A stretch of DNA of 6,407 nt, taken from NCBI GenBank assembly GCA_015233755.1, contig JADFXA010000128.1, positions 1 to 6,407 of the forward strand. Reading direction: 5' to 3'. Below the pieces are notes generated by a model. The model was not told the DNA's origin. It was given only the letters and a program-made list of their open reading frames with translations, and ran no database searches. The number at the start of each line of letters is the position of its first letter. The first letter of the stretch is position 1. This DNA is from Desulfamplus sp. (lineage in GTDB: Bacteria > Desulfobacterota > Desulfobacteria > Desulfobacterales > Desulfobacteraceae). The position numbers and the translations under genes were made by a program. Positions 1 through 5,070 of the stretch are shown piece after piece.

Positions 1-244
1 AACGATGAGCAGATACGGCAATATGTTTGCCGTCAACTATTATGCCTGTCTCATCACCTTTCACATCTTTATCAAAAACACCCATTACAGAGTCATATTT
101 AAGAAGATGGGCAAGGGTGTTGTTGTTGGTCAAATCATTAATTGCAACAACCTCAACATCAGCAAATTTGCTATCTTTGCTGATTGCACGAAACATATTT
201 CTTCCAATACGTCCAAAACCATTAATCCCAATTTTTATTGTCAT
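1..244 (-). CDS. gap: Glyceraldehyde-3-phosphate dehydrogenase, N-terminal part (cut by window edge)
   Basis: The first 81 codons of GAPDH are visible, read leftward from an ATG at 244-242, and the frame stays open to the window edge. The protein begins MTIKIGINGFGRIGRNMFRA, the characteristic GAPDH start. The Rossmann-fold dinucleotide motif GFGRIG lies at residues 9-14, followed by VVAIND (32-37) and the family block LAHLLKYDSVMGVF (44-57). The catalytic Cys/His domain lies outside the window. GAPDH converts glyceraldehyde-3-phosphate plus phosphate and NAD(P)+ to 1,3-bisphosphoglycerate in cytoplasmic glycolysis or gluconeogenesis. An AGGAG ribosome site (259-255) sits 10 nt before the ATG. 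The gene follows the HD-domain gene on the same strand after 57 bp with no obvious terminator, so co-transcription is possible. The family call is secure; whether the complete gene is intact cannot be seen here. Confidence 0.97.
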   Translation of the reverse strand, partial: MTIKIGINGFGRIGRNMFRAISKDSKFADVEVVAINDLTNNNTLAHLLKYDSVMGVFDKDVKGDETGIIVDGKHIAVSAHR

Positions 245-301
245 TTTTAGTTTGCTCCTATTCTTGACTCTTTTGTTATGTTATTTCGTGTTAATTTATA
301 A

Positions 302-964
302 CTATTTATTTGACAATTGATTATATAAAAACTTTTTTACCCAGCCTGAAAATCTTTCAGAATGGGTTCTGGTATTATTATAATGCAATTTCTTATCAAG
401 GTTAGAGTTCTTATTACAAATAGGCAAGTGGAAAGAGTTTTGTTCATCAAGTTTTCTCATCTCCTCCATAATCTTATCTAAACTTTTTTCAACACCCGCA
501 TATTTTGGCTTTTTTGAGTAAAACTTATCGGCAAAACAGATAATCTCTTCTTCAATAGTTACAGGTACCATATCGCGATGTGGTAAGGGTAAAGAATTTA
601 CTATAATATTTTCAAGAGTGATACCAGCACCAGTATGACGTTCACTCACAAGTCCATGACGAGGAAATCCGATGCTATCGAGCAGTTCACGCCCCAAAAA
701 ACCATGACAAATATAAGGATATTTACCTATGCAATAAATTGATGGAGAGTTTGTCATAAAAATTCCAATATCATGGAGCATTGCTGCCTCTTCAATAAAC
801 TTAATATCTGGTTTTATATTTGATGTAAAATCCTGAGTTACATGAGCTATTCGTGAAGCAATGTCAATGCTTTTATCTCTTACTTTATCTGCATGATCCA
901 TAAAAATATCATACAGCTTTGTCCCTTTTTTGTAATATTGGTTGATGATATATTCTATGTCCAT
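302..964 (-). CDS. HD-domain (HDIG-type) phosphohydrolase, uncharacterised family, with Asn-rich C-terminal insertion
   Basis: A 220-residue cytoplasmic protein with a single HD domain. Likely metal ligands are H24, the H64-D65 pair inside AAMLHDIGIF (60-69), H87, H110 (SERHTGAG) and D146 (ICFADKF). This matches the HDIG subclass of metal-dependent phosphohydrolases. From memory, close relatives in Bacteroidetes and anaerobes share the blocks PYICHGFLG and PHRDMVP and end in a motif like RFxxWxxxFL. All of these are present (83-91, 129-134, 205-213). The substrate is unknown, and the fold alone does not separate nucleotidase from other phosphomonoesterase activity. Residues about 176-201 are an Asn/Lys/His-rich stretch that I do not expect in the family. 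The start is supported because the N-terminal segment (EYIINQYYKKG) also resembles relatives. Its ribosome site is weak (GGGTAG, 11 nt away). It lies 57 bp before gap and 100 bp after the flavoprotein gene. Confidence 0.9.
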   Translation of the reverse strand: MDIEYIINQYYKKGTKLYDIFMDHADKVRDKSIDIASRIAHVTQDFTSNIKPDIKFIEEAAMLHDIGIFMTNSPSIYCIGKYPYICHGFLGRELLDSIGFPRHGLVSERHTGAGITLENIIVNSLPLPHRDMVPVTIEEEIICFADKFYSKKPKYAGVEKSLDKIMEEMRKLDEQNSFHLPICNKNSNLDKKLHYNNTRTHSERFSGWVKKFLYNQLSNK

Positions 965-1019
965 ATTTTAAAAAGCTACCCAAATGTAATCAGCAATTAT
1001 CATAAGATAATTTCCAAAG

Positions 1020-1039
1020 TTAGATTGCTGACAATCTAA
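1020..1039. repeat. Perfect 8-bp inverted repeat (hairpin or operator)
   Basis: The arms TTAGATTG (1020-1027) and CAATCTAA (1032-1039) are perfectly complementary around a 4-nt centre, CTGA. The repeat lies in the 100 bp between the flavoprotein stop codon and the HD-gene start. In minus-strand RNA it would form a small hairpin, but no clear U-run follows, so it is a poor intrinsic terminator. It could instead be a weak attenuator, a processing site, or an operator for the HD gene. The symmetry is read directly; the role is open. Confidence 0.5.
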
Positions 1040-1064
1040 TGGTTGTTGACTCTTATATTTCTGA

Positions 1065-1529
1065 TCATAAACCAGACCACTTTCCAGTAATCTCTTCAAT
1101 ATCTATTCTTATAACAGCAACTCCATTAACAACATTATCAGAAAAATCAAAAGAGTTGCCAGAGTATTGGTGCATGATAATATTTAGAGCCTCTTTTTTC
1201 TCTTCTATATCCTCAATAAAAACAGCTTTTCCAAAACCAATTACGCTTTTAAATTTCATTCCCCAATTACATGGATTTTCAGTCTTTTTGACTTCTATAT
1301 CTGAATCAAACTCAAAACAGACATTTGGATTTATTTTGAGAATATCAATTTTTCTACCCTTTAACGCACTGTGAATGTAAATAGAACGTTCTTTAAATCC
1401 AAAACATAGAGGGACAATATAAGGTATATTGCCATCAGATAATCCAAGACGACACACTAAGCTACTATTAATTATAGCTTCAATTTCAGATTGTTCTTTT
1501 ATCTCTTTTTCTTTTCTTCTCATTGCCAT
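1065..1529 (-). CDS. NimA-like pyridoxamine 5'-phosphate oxidase-family FMN-binding protein
   Basis: A 154-residue protein with the split-barrel flavin fold of the pyridoxamine-phosphate-oxidase-like/NimA group. Recognisable blocks are the N-terminal MRRKEKEI (3-10), PYIVPLCFGF (36-45), IYIHSALKGRK (50-60), NPNVCFEFD (67-75), KSVIGFGKAVFIED (94-107) and the C-terminal ITGKWSG (147-153). In this family the HxAxxGRK segment contributes to FMN phosphate binding. Members bind flavin in the cytoplasm, and NimA proteins have been linked to 5-nitroimidazole reduction, but most are uncharacterised. True pyridoxine biosynthesis or drug resistance should not be assumed. An AGGGA ribosome site (1539-1535) is 5 nt from the ATG at 1529 and 11 nt from a second in-frame ATG at 1523. 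Relatives often begin MRRK, so 1523 is a reasonable alternative start. It is the first gene of the leftward group. Confidence 0.92.
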   Translation of the reverse strand: MAMRRKEKEIKEQSEIEAIINSSLVCRLGLSDGNIPYIVPLCFGFKERSIYIHSALKGRKIDILKINPNVCFEFDSDIEVKKTENPCNWGMKFKSVIGFGKAVFIEDIEEKKEALNIIMHQYSGNSFDFSDNVVNGVAVIRIDIEEITGKWSGL

Positions 1530-1561
1530 CTTATTCCCTATTGTATCTTTTTATCTCAATT

Positions 1562-1589
1562 TTTATATCTGTATAACTATAGTTCTTAA
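1562..1589 (-). promoter_or_regulatory. Candidate sigma-70 promoter for the NimA-like gene
   Basis: Read on the minus strand, TTAAGA (1589-1584, 4 of 6 consensus bases) is followed after 16 nt by TATAAA (1567-1562, 5 of 6). This predicts a transcription start near 1555 and a leader of about 25 nt that contains the AGGGA ribosome site. The DNA is very AT-rich, so such matches arise by chance. Confidence 0.3.
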
Positions 1590-1632
1590 CTTTTAGTTCC
1601 TATTTTTTACTTAAAATATGCTTTATTTACAG

Positions 1633-1663
1633 TTGACATCTCAATTTTATTCATTCATATAAC
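1633..1663 (+). promoter_or_regulatory. Candidate sigma-70 promoter for the NifX-like gene
   Basis: A consensus TTGACA (1633-1638) is followed by TATAAC (1658-1663, 5 of 6 bases) with a long 19-nt spacer. The predicted leader to the ATG at 1774 is about 100 nt. A second TTGACA lies on the opposite strand at 1677-1672, so the pair also forms a spaced inverted repeat that might be a regulator site. The -35 match is the strongest in this spacer; the spacer length is suboptimal. Confidence 0.3.
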
Positions 1664-1773
1664 TACCATACTGTCAATATTTCAGCGGCTATCAAATATT
1701 AAAATTAGCTGGTAATTAGAATATGTTACAGAACAAATAAAATTTATTACATCTTAATATAAGGAGCTTTTAA

Positions 1774-2166
1774 ATGAAAGTTGTTTTTCCATCAAACAGT
1801 GAACTTGGGCTTATTGGTTCTGTTTATAATCACTTTGGATCAGCACCGTTTTTTGTATTGGTAGATACTGATAGTGGCGCTTACGAGGTGTTAGCAAATC
1901 TCGACAAAGACCATTCTCACGGTAATTGTCAGCCAATAAAAGCTATGGGGAATATAAATGCAGATGTAGTTGTGGTTGGCGGAATTGGCGACGGTGCATT
2001 GAAGAAACTTGTTGATTCAGGCATTAAGGTATTTCGCGCTATTGAAGGGACTGTTCAGACCAATCTTCAATTATTAAAAGATAATAAACTTGAGAAGTTT
2101 ACACCAAAATTGACCTGTATGGCTCACCATCATGGCGGTGGTTGTGGCGGTCATCATCACCTATAA
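1774..2166 (+). CDS. Dinitrogenase iron-molybdenum cofactor (NifX/NifB-C type) family protein with His/Cys-rich tail
   Basis: A 130-residue single-domain protein of the Nitro_FeMo-Co family, the fold of NifX, NifY, VnfX and the NifB C-terminus. It shows the N-terminal strand MKVVFPS, the block NHFGSAPFFVLVD (19-31), HSHGNCQP (47-54), the glycine-rich VVVGGIGDGAL (66-76) and the cofactor-loop region VFRAIEGTV (87-95). The last 15 residues (AHHHGGGCGGHHHL, 117-130) carry six His and one Cys, a plausible metal-binding tail. Family members bind iron-sulfur or Mo/Fe-S cofactors. Short stand-alone members are common in anaerobes away from nif genes, often with unknown roles. No nif gene is visible here, so nitrogen fixation should not be inferred. 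A strong AAGGAG site (1761-1766) lies 7 nt before the ATG. The gene stands alone behind a 244 bp divergent spacer. Confidence 0.93.
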   Translation: MKVVFPSNSELGLIGSVYNHFGSAPFFVLVDTDSGAYEVLANLDKDHSHGNCQPIKAMGNINADVVVVGGIGDGALKKLVDSGIKVFRAIEGTVQTNLQLLKDNKLEKFTPKLTCMAHHHGGGCGGHHHL

Positions 2167-2224
2167 AATTAGTAATTCTGAATTATAAATATTTTGGATG
2201 AAAATTTGATAGCTTTTTTGCAAG

Positions 2225-2253
2225 TTGTTAAATCTTTAAACATGGTTTTAAAT
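2225..2253 (+). promoter_or_regulatory. Weak candidate promoter for the small lipoprotein gene
   Basis: TTGTTA (2225-2230) and TTAAAT (2248-2253), each matching 4 of 6 consensus bases, are separated by 17 nt, giving a leader of about 45 nt. A perfect TATAAT at 2283-2288 is less credible, because it would start transcription inside the ribosome-binding site. The support is weak, but some promoter or read-through from the NifX-like gene must serve this gene. Confidence 0.2.
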
Positions 2254-2304
2254 AGGGCTGTTAGTTAGTAATTTTAATAAATTATAATAAATGGAGGGGG
2301 TATG

Positions 2305-2664
2305 ATGAAAAAAGTTAAAATAATGTTTTTTATACTCTTTAGCTTTGTAGTTGTTATGGCTGGGTGTAATGGGTCAGATGATGAGATTGGCTCTATAGAG
2401 ATATGCAATTTTGATAATAGAGGATATTATATTGAAATAATCAGAGACTCTGACGACAGGGTTATGGAATCTTTTTATGTAGATAAGTTTTATCACCTTA
2501 TAGATAATTGCGAATTAATATACCACATTGACTCAGGAGATTATTACATATCATTTCAAGATGAATATACTGGAGTAATAACTCATTCTGATACTTTCTA
2601 TCTTAGAGAAGGTGTATCAGAGGAGTTTGCAATTAACGAAGATGGCTATATTGAGAGATATTGA
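2305..2664 (+). CDS. Small putative lipoprotein of unknown function
   Basis: A 119-residue secreted protein that I do not recognise. It has a lysine-containing N-terminus, a hydrophobic stretch (about residues 7-19) and a lipobox-like MAGC with the acylated Cys at residue 21, followed by the polar NGSDDE. This indicates export and lipid anchoring. The mature part is acidic, rich in Tyr, Asp and Ile, and alternates short hydrophobic strands with turns (SIEICNF, YYIEIIR, CELIYHI, DYYISFQDE), suggesting a small beta-sandwich. Cys34 and Cys69 could form a disulfide. ATG codons occur at 2302 and 2305. GGAGG (2293-2297) is 4 nt from the first and 7 nt from the second, so 2305 is preferred, but the extra Met is possible. 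It follows the NifX-like gene after about 140 bp and converges on the zinc-ribbon gene. The strong ribosome site and signal peptide argue for a real gene. Confidence 0.82.
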   Translation: MKKVKIMFFILFSFVVVMAGCNGSDDEIGSIEICNFDNRGYYIEIIRDSDDRVMESFYVDKFYHLIDNCELIYHIDSGDYYISFQDEYTGVITHSDTFYLREGVSEEFAINEDGYIERY

Positions 2665-2703
2665 TCAAATTAAACTCAGCTTCAAATTAGTAATTGTTTG
2701 ATC
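2663..2703. terminator. Possible hairpin between convergent genes
   Basis: GATCAAA (2663-2669), overlapping the lipoprotein TGA stop, pairs with TTTGATC (2697-2703). Three more A-T pairs (2670-2672 with 2691-2693) are possible past a 3-nt bulge. Neither strand shows a good U-run after the stem, so this is a weak terminator at best. It is reported because a transcription end is expected in this convergent 103 bp spacer and no better structure was found. Confidence 0.25.
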
Positions 2704-2767
2704 GTTTAAAAAGTATAATATTTCTAATGGCTATCATAAGTTCTTAATTGCTTTGAATATTAGTGTT

Positions 2768-3466
2768 TTAATCTAACCAAGATACAACACTTTTTAATAG
2801 ATCAAGTATATCAATATCATGTTTTAGGGGGCTTGATCTTGAATCAGAACTCGAATAATAAGAGATATGGTTTGTATCTAAATATCCTCTTTTCTCTCGT
2901 TCTATTCTCTCTTGTTCCCGCTCTTTTCTCTCGTTTTTTTCTCTCTCCCTCTGTTCATGTAGAAGTTGGCCACCTGCTTTTTTCCACTCAAATAGATGAC
3001 GCAATTCTCCTGCATTGAGCCAGATACCATGCTCTTTACACCTATCTATAACAACACCACTTTTCGTCCCAAAACTTACTCTATTCATAAAATTAGAGCA
3101 AACGGGACATTTGATATAAACGACCTTATTATTTCTTGGTGTCATTGCAATATTTATATTATCCAATTTCTTTAAATTGATTGTGTAGACATTTTTAACT
3201 GATGCATCAATAATAGCTTCAAGTTCTCCGGGATCAAAGAAAAGTCCAAAACACTCCTCGCAGCGTTCAATCAAAAATTTTCCATCTATTTTAAGATCAA
3301 TTGTTTTAAGGCTTATATTGCAATTAGGGCATATACGTTCAGTTTGAGGCTCTTCAGTTGTAAAATCGTGGATACCTCTAAGGTCTGTATCGTTTTTGCT
3401 TCCGCAATATTCACACTTTATTGAATTTGATGGCAGAGGAGCCGCACAGTTAATACATTTTGCCAT
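2768..3466 (-). CDS. Zinc-ribbon protein with two zf-TFIIB-type repeats and a charged helix
   Basis: A 232-residue protein built from three metal-binding segments. An N-terminal ribbon uses C4-C7 and C18-C21. A first zf-TFIIB unit uses C46-C49 and C69-C72 with the signature FFDPGELEAI (76-85). A second uses C120-C123 and C143/H146 with IWLNAGELRHLFEW (148-161). The CxxH variant of the last knuckle occurs in relatives and need not mean loss of zinc. Residues 171-193 are almost wholly Glu, Arg and Lys, probably one long exposed helix. A Ser-rich linker and a short hydrophobic tail (LDLLKSVVSWLD) follow. No signal peptide or membrane span is seen. The family is widespread but uncharacterised; RNA, DNA or protein contacts are possible, and the TFIIB name reflects only the ribbon fold. 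AAAGAGG (3478-3472) lies 5 nt before the ATG. It is the third gene after rdgB and the nitroreductase. Confidence 0.9.
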   Translation of the reverse strand: MAKCINCAAPLPSNSIKCEYCGSKNDTDLRGIHDFTTEEPQTERICPNCNISLKTIDLKIDGKFLIERCEECFGLFFDPGELEAIIDASVKNVYTINLKKLDNINIAMTPRNNKVVYIKCPVCSNFMNRVSFGTKSGVVIDRCKEHGIWLNAGELRHLFEWKKAGGQLLHEQREREKNERKEREQERIEREKRGYLDTNHISYYSSSDSRSSPLKHDIDILDLLKSVVSWLD

Positions 3467-3514
3467 AAAAACCTCTTTGCTAAACCCTGAAGAACCTGTT
3501 TAAAAATCAAATAG

Positions 3515-4096
3515 TTAGACTATTGCTGACACTATAATCTCATCAAGACTTCGTTTAGGGACATGGTGAATTTTATTACTATCTCTCCAATAACGGATAT
3601 TGCCATCAACTGGAACAGGCTCTAAGACAACCTCTTCAATTGGTTTGCCAATGGCGAGGACCAAAAGAACATCATGGTTTGGATCAATATTTAAACACGA
3701 TCTTATATTTCTTTGGTGAATAGAAGCAATCATACATCCACCAAGGCCAAGCTCTCTTGCTCCAAGCATAATTGACTGTGCTGCAATTCCATGATCACAC
3801 CTAAAGTTATCAGTGATATTTTTATCTCCCATTATAATAATATATGCTGATGGTTTCTCTCCCTCTTCTGGACCATCCCAATCTTTAAGATAAGCAGCCC
3901 ACCCAAGGCATGAGAATATTCGTTCGTTAGTAGAAGGTGCAACTGAAATAATATATTTAAGAGGCTGGAGATTTGCTGCTGAAGCTGAACAGCGTGCAAG
4001 GTCAACTAAATACTTTAATGTTTCCAGCTCAACCTTCACAGATTGATCGAACCGTCTAAAACTTCTGTTTTGCTTTATCAAATCAGACAATGACAT
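3515..4096 (-). CDS. Nitroreductase-family FMN oxidoreductase
   Basis: A compact 193-residue nitroreductase-fold protein. The N-terminal RSFRRFD (11-17) supplies the arginines that usually hold the FMN phosphate. SASAANLQPLKY (37-48) is the usual flavin-contacting S-x-x-N-x-Q-P block. DHGIAAQSIMLGARELGLGGCMIASI (starting at 101) is the family's central helix and glycine turn, and LAIGKPIEE (147-155) is the C-terminal strand motif. Such enzymes act as cytoplasmic dimers, passing electrons from NAD(P)H through FMN to nitro compounds, quinones, enones or unknown substrates. The physiological substrate cannot be read from the sequence. An excellent ribosome site, AGGAGG (4110-4105), lies 8 nt before the ATG. 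It starts 33 bp after the rdgB stop and ends 48 bp before the zinc-ribbon gene, so the three are probably one operon. Confidence 0.94.
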   Translation of the reverse strand: MSLSDLIKQNRSFRRFDQSVKVELETLKYLVDLARCSASAANLQPLKYIISVAPSTNERIFSCLGWAAYLKDWDGPEEGEKPSAYIIIMGDKNITDNFRCDHGIAAQSIMLGARELGLGGCMIASIHQRNIRSCLNIDPNHDVLLVLAIGKPIEEVVLEPVPVDGNIRYWRDSNKIHHVPKRSLDEIIVSAIV

Positions 4097-4129
4097 AGCT
4101 TCTACCTCCTAAACTATCTATTTTTATTT

Positions 4130-4849
4130 TTAAAGAGAATTTGCTTTACACTCTACAGGTTGAAATTTTGGCATATTGATCTCTATCCATGTAAGTATCT
4201 TATCAAACTCGCGAACAATATCTTGAAAAGCCTTTCCTCTGTGGCTTATAAGGCTTTTCTCCTCAAGCGAGAGTTCAGCAAAGGTCTTTCCAAACTCGGG
4301 ATATAAAAATACAGGGTCATATCCAAAACCGTTTTCTCCTTTTGGTGTATCTATAATAATACCTTCGCATCTACCCTCATACGTTAATGCCGCACCAGTT
4401 GGCACCGCAATTGATATAACACACTCAAAAGCTGCTTTTCTATTGTTTTTCTTATCAACATTCTTTTCTGAATCATTTTTATTTAGGTGTTTTTTTGGAC
4501 AATCAGACTCTAATTCAATCTCTTTTAACTCATCTATAAGTTTTGCCACATTCATCTCATCTGTGGCATTTTCTCCAGCATAGCGTGCAGATCTTACACC
4601 CGGTTTACCGTTTAATGCTTCAACAACAAGACCTGAATCATCAGCAATTGCGGGATAGCCAAGAATTTTTGCTGCAAATGAGGCTTTTTTATAGGCATTT
4701 TCATCAAATGTTTCACCATCTTCTTCAACTTCAGGAATAGGTCCAAAATCGTCAAGATTTTTTATCTCAACTGGAAAGTTTTTTAGCATCTCCATTATCT
4801 CTTTTGTCTTTCCCCTATTTCTCGTTGCAAGAACTAAGATATTTTTCAT
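4130..4849 (-). CDS. rdgB: XTP/dITP pyrophosphatase (RdgB/HAM1 family) with Lys/Asn-rich insertion
   Basis: A 239-residue member of the family that hydrolyses dITP, XTP and ITP to monophosphate and pyrophosphate, keeping deaminated purines out of DNA and RNA. Motifs in order: the nucleotide-binding start LVLATRNRGKTKE (5-17), EDGETFDENAYKKA (43-56), the catalytic ADDSGL (69-74; D71 aligns with E. coli D69), PGVRSARYAG (83-92), the base-recognition loop GENGFGYDPVF (171-181), ELSLEEKS (192-199) and SHRGKA (202-207). All key residues are present, so it should be active. Typical members have about 195-205 residues. The extra length comes from a K/N/D/E-rich insertion at about 115-136 and a C-terminal extension of roughly 20 residues. 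GGAGA (4860-4856) lies 6 nt before the ATG. It is the first gene of a likely operon with the nitroreductase and zinc-ribbon genes and is divergent from the cyclic-nucleotide-binding gene. Confidence 0.97.
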   Translation of the reverse strand: MKNILVLATRNRGKTKEIMEMLKNFPVEIKNLDDFGPIPEVEEDGETFDENAYKKASFAAKILGYPAIADDSGLVVEALNGKPGVRSARYAGENATDEMNVAKLIDELKEIELESDCPKKHLNKNDSEKNVDKKNNRKAAFECVISIAVPTGAALTYEGRCEGIIIDTPKGENGFGYDPVFLYPEFGKTFAELSLEEKSLISHRGKAFQDIVREFDKILTWIEINMPKFQPVECKANSL

Positions 4850-4976
4850 TAATATTCTCCAAATATTATCGAAAGCAATATTATCAACTATTTCATTAAA
4901 TCTTTAGCTTGACCATCTTTATACTTAATGTAATATCAAAAATAGAGAGCAAAACAAATATATTTCTTGAAAAATA

Positions 4977-5031
4977 ACCCTTAAGCAATTAACCTTTATT
5001 AAAATTATAAACTTAAAACCTTTAAGCAATT
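4977..5031 (+). repeat. Near-perfect 14-bp direct repeat in the divergent spacer
   Basis: ACCCTTAAGCAATT (4977-4990) and ACCTTTAAGCAATT (5018-5031) match at 13 of 14 positions and start 41 bp apart, close to four helical turns. They lie 81-94 and 40-53 bp upstream of the preferred start at 5071. Same-face spacing and the AAGCAA core suggest paired protein-binding sites, but no known regulator is recognised. Confidence 0.45.
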
Positions 5032-5034
5032 TAT

Positions 5035-5051
5035 TTAAATTGTCAATTTAA
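5035..5051. promoter_or_regulatory. Operator-like perfect palindrome upstream of the cyclic-nucleotide-binding gene
   Basis: The arms TTAAATTG (5035-5042) and CAATTTAA (5044-5051) are perfectly complementary around a single central T. The site ends 7 bp before the ribosome-binding site of the gene at 5071. The 1-nt centre is too small for an RNA loop without breaking pairs, so a dimeric repressor or activator site is more likely than a hairpin. The identity of the regulator is unknown. Confidence 0.45.
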
Positions 5052-5058
5052 GTTATTT

Positions 5059-5063
5059 AAGGA
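5059..5063 (+). promoter_or_regulatory. Ribosome-binding site that decides the start codon
   Basis: AAGGA (5059-5063) is only 1 nt from the first ATG (5065) but 7 nt from the next in-frame ATG (5071). Normal spacing therefore favours initiation at 5071. Confidence 0.7.
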
Positions 5064-5070
5064 TATGACT

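Noticed and set aside
1039..1374. Open frames antisense to the flavoprotein, zinc-ribbon and rdgB genes, and plus-strand frames over gap (5-320).
   Set aside because: They lie opposite clearly conserved genes, lack convincing ribosome sites and give no family resemblance, so they are shadow frames.
1774..2166. Reading the NifX-like gene as evidence for nitrogen fixation.
   Set aside because: Stand-alone members of this family are common in anaerobes that lack nitrogenase, and no nif gene is in the window.
2191..2222. Possible sigma-54 promoter suggested by the TTTTTTGCA at 2214-2222.
   Set aside because: The required GG at the -24 position is absent at correct spacing, so the element does not match the consensus.
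2283..2288. Perfect TATAAT box before the lipoprotein gene.
   Set aside because: It lies 14-17 nt before the candidate ATG codons, so transcription would begin within the ribosome site; no matching -35 element was found at normal spacing.
2166..2695. A 12-bp repeat AAATTAGTAATT at 2166-2177 and 2684-2695 flanking the lipoprotein gene, with a shorter copy at 2265-2273, suggesting a mobile cassette.
   Set aside because: The repeat is almost entirely A/T, and many 12-bp matches of this kind are expected by chance in a window this AT-rich. There is no transposase, inverted repeat or target duplication to support mobility.
4862..4885. Direct repeat AATATTATC (4862-4870 and 4877-4885) in the rdgB leader as a regulatory element.
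   Set aside because: Both copies are short and nearly all A/T, and no promoter with acceptable -35 and -10 spacing could be built around them.
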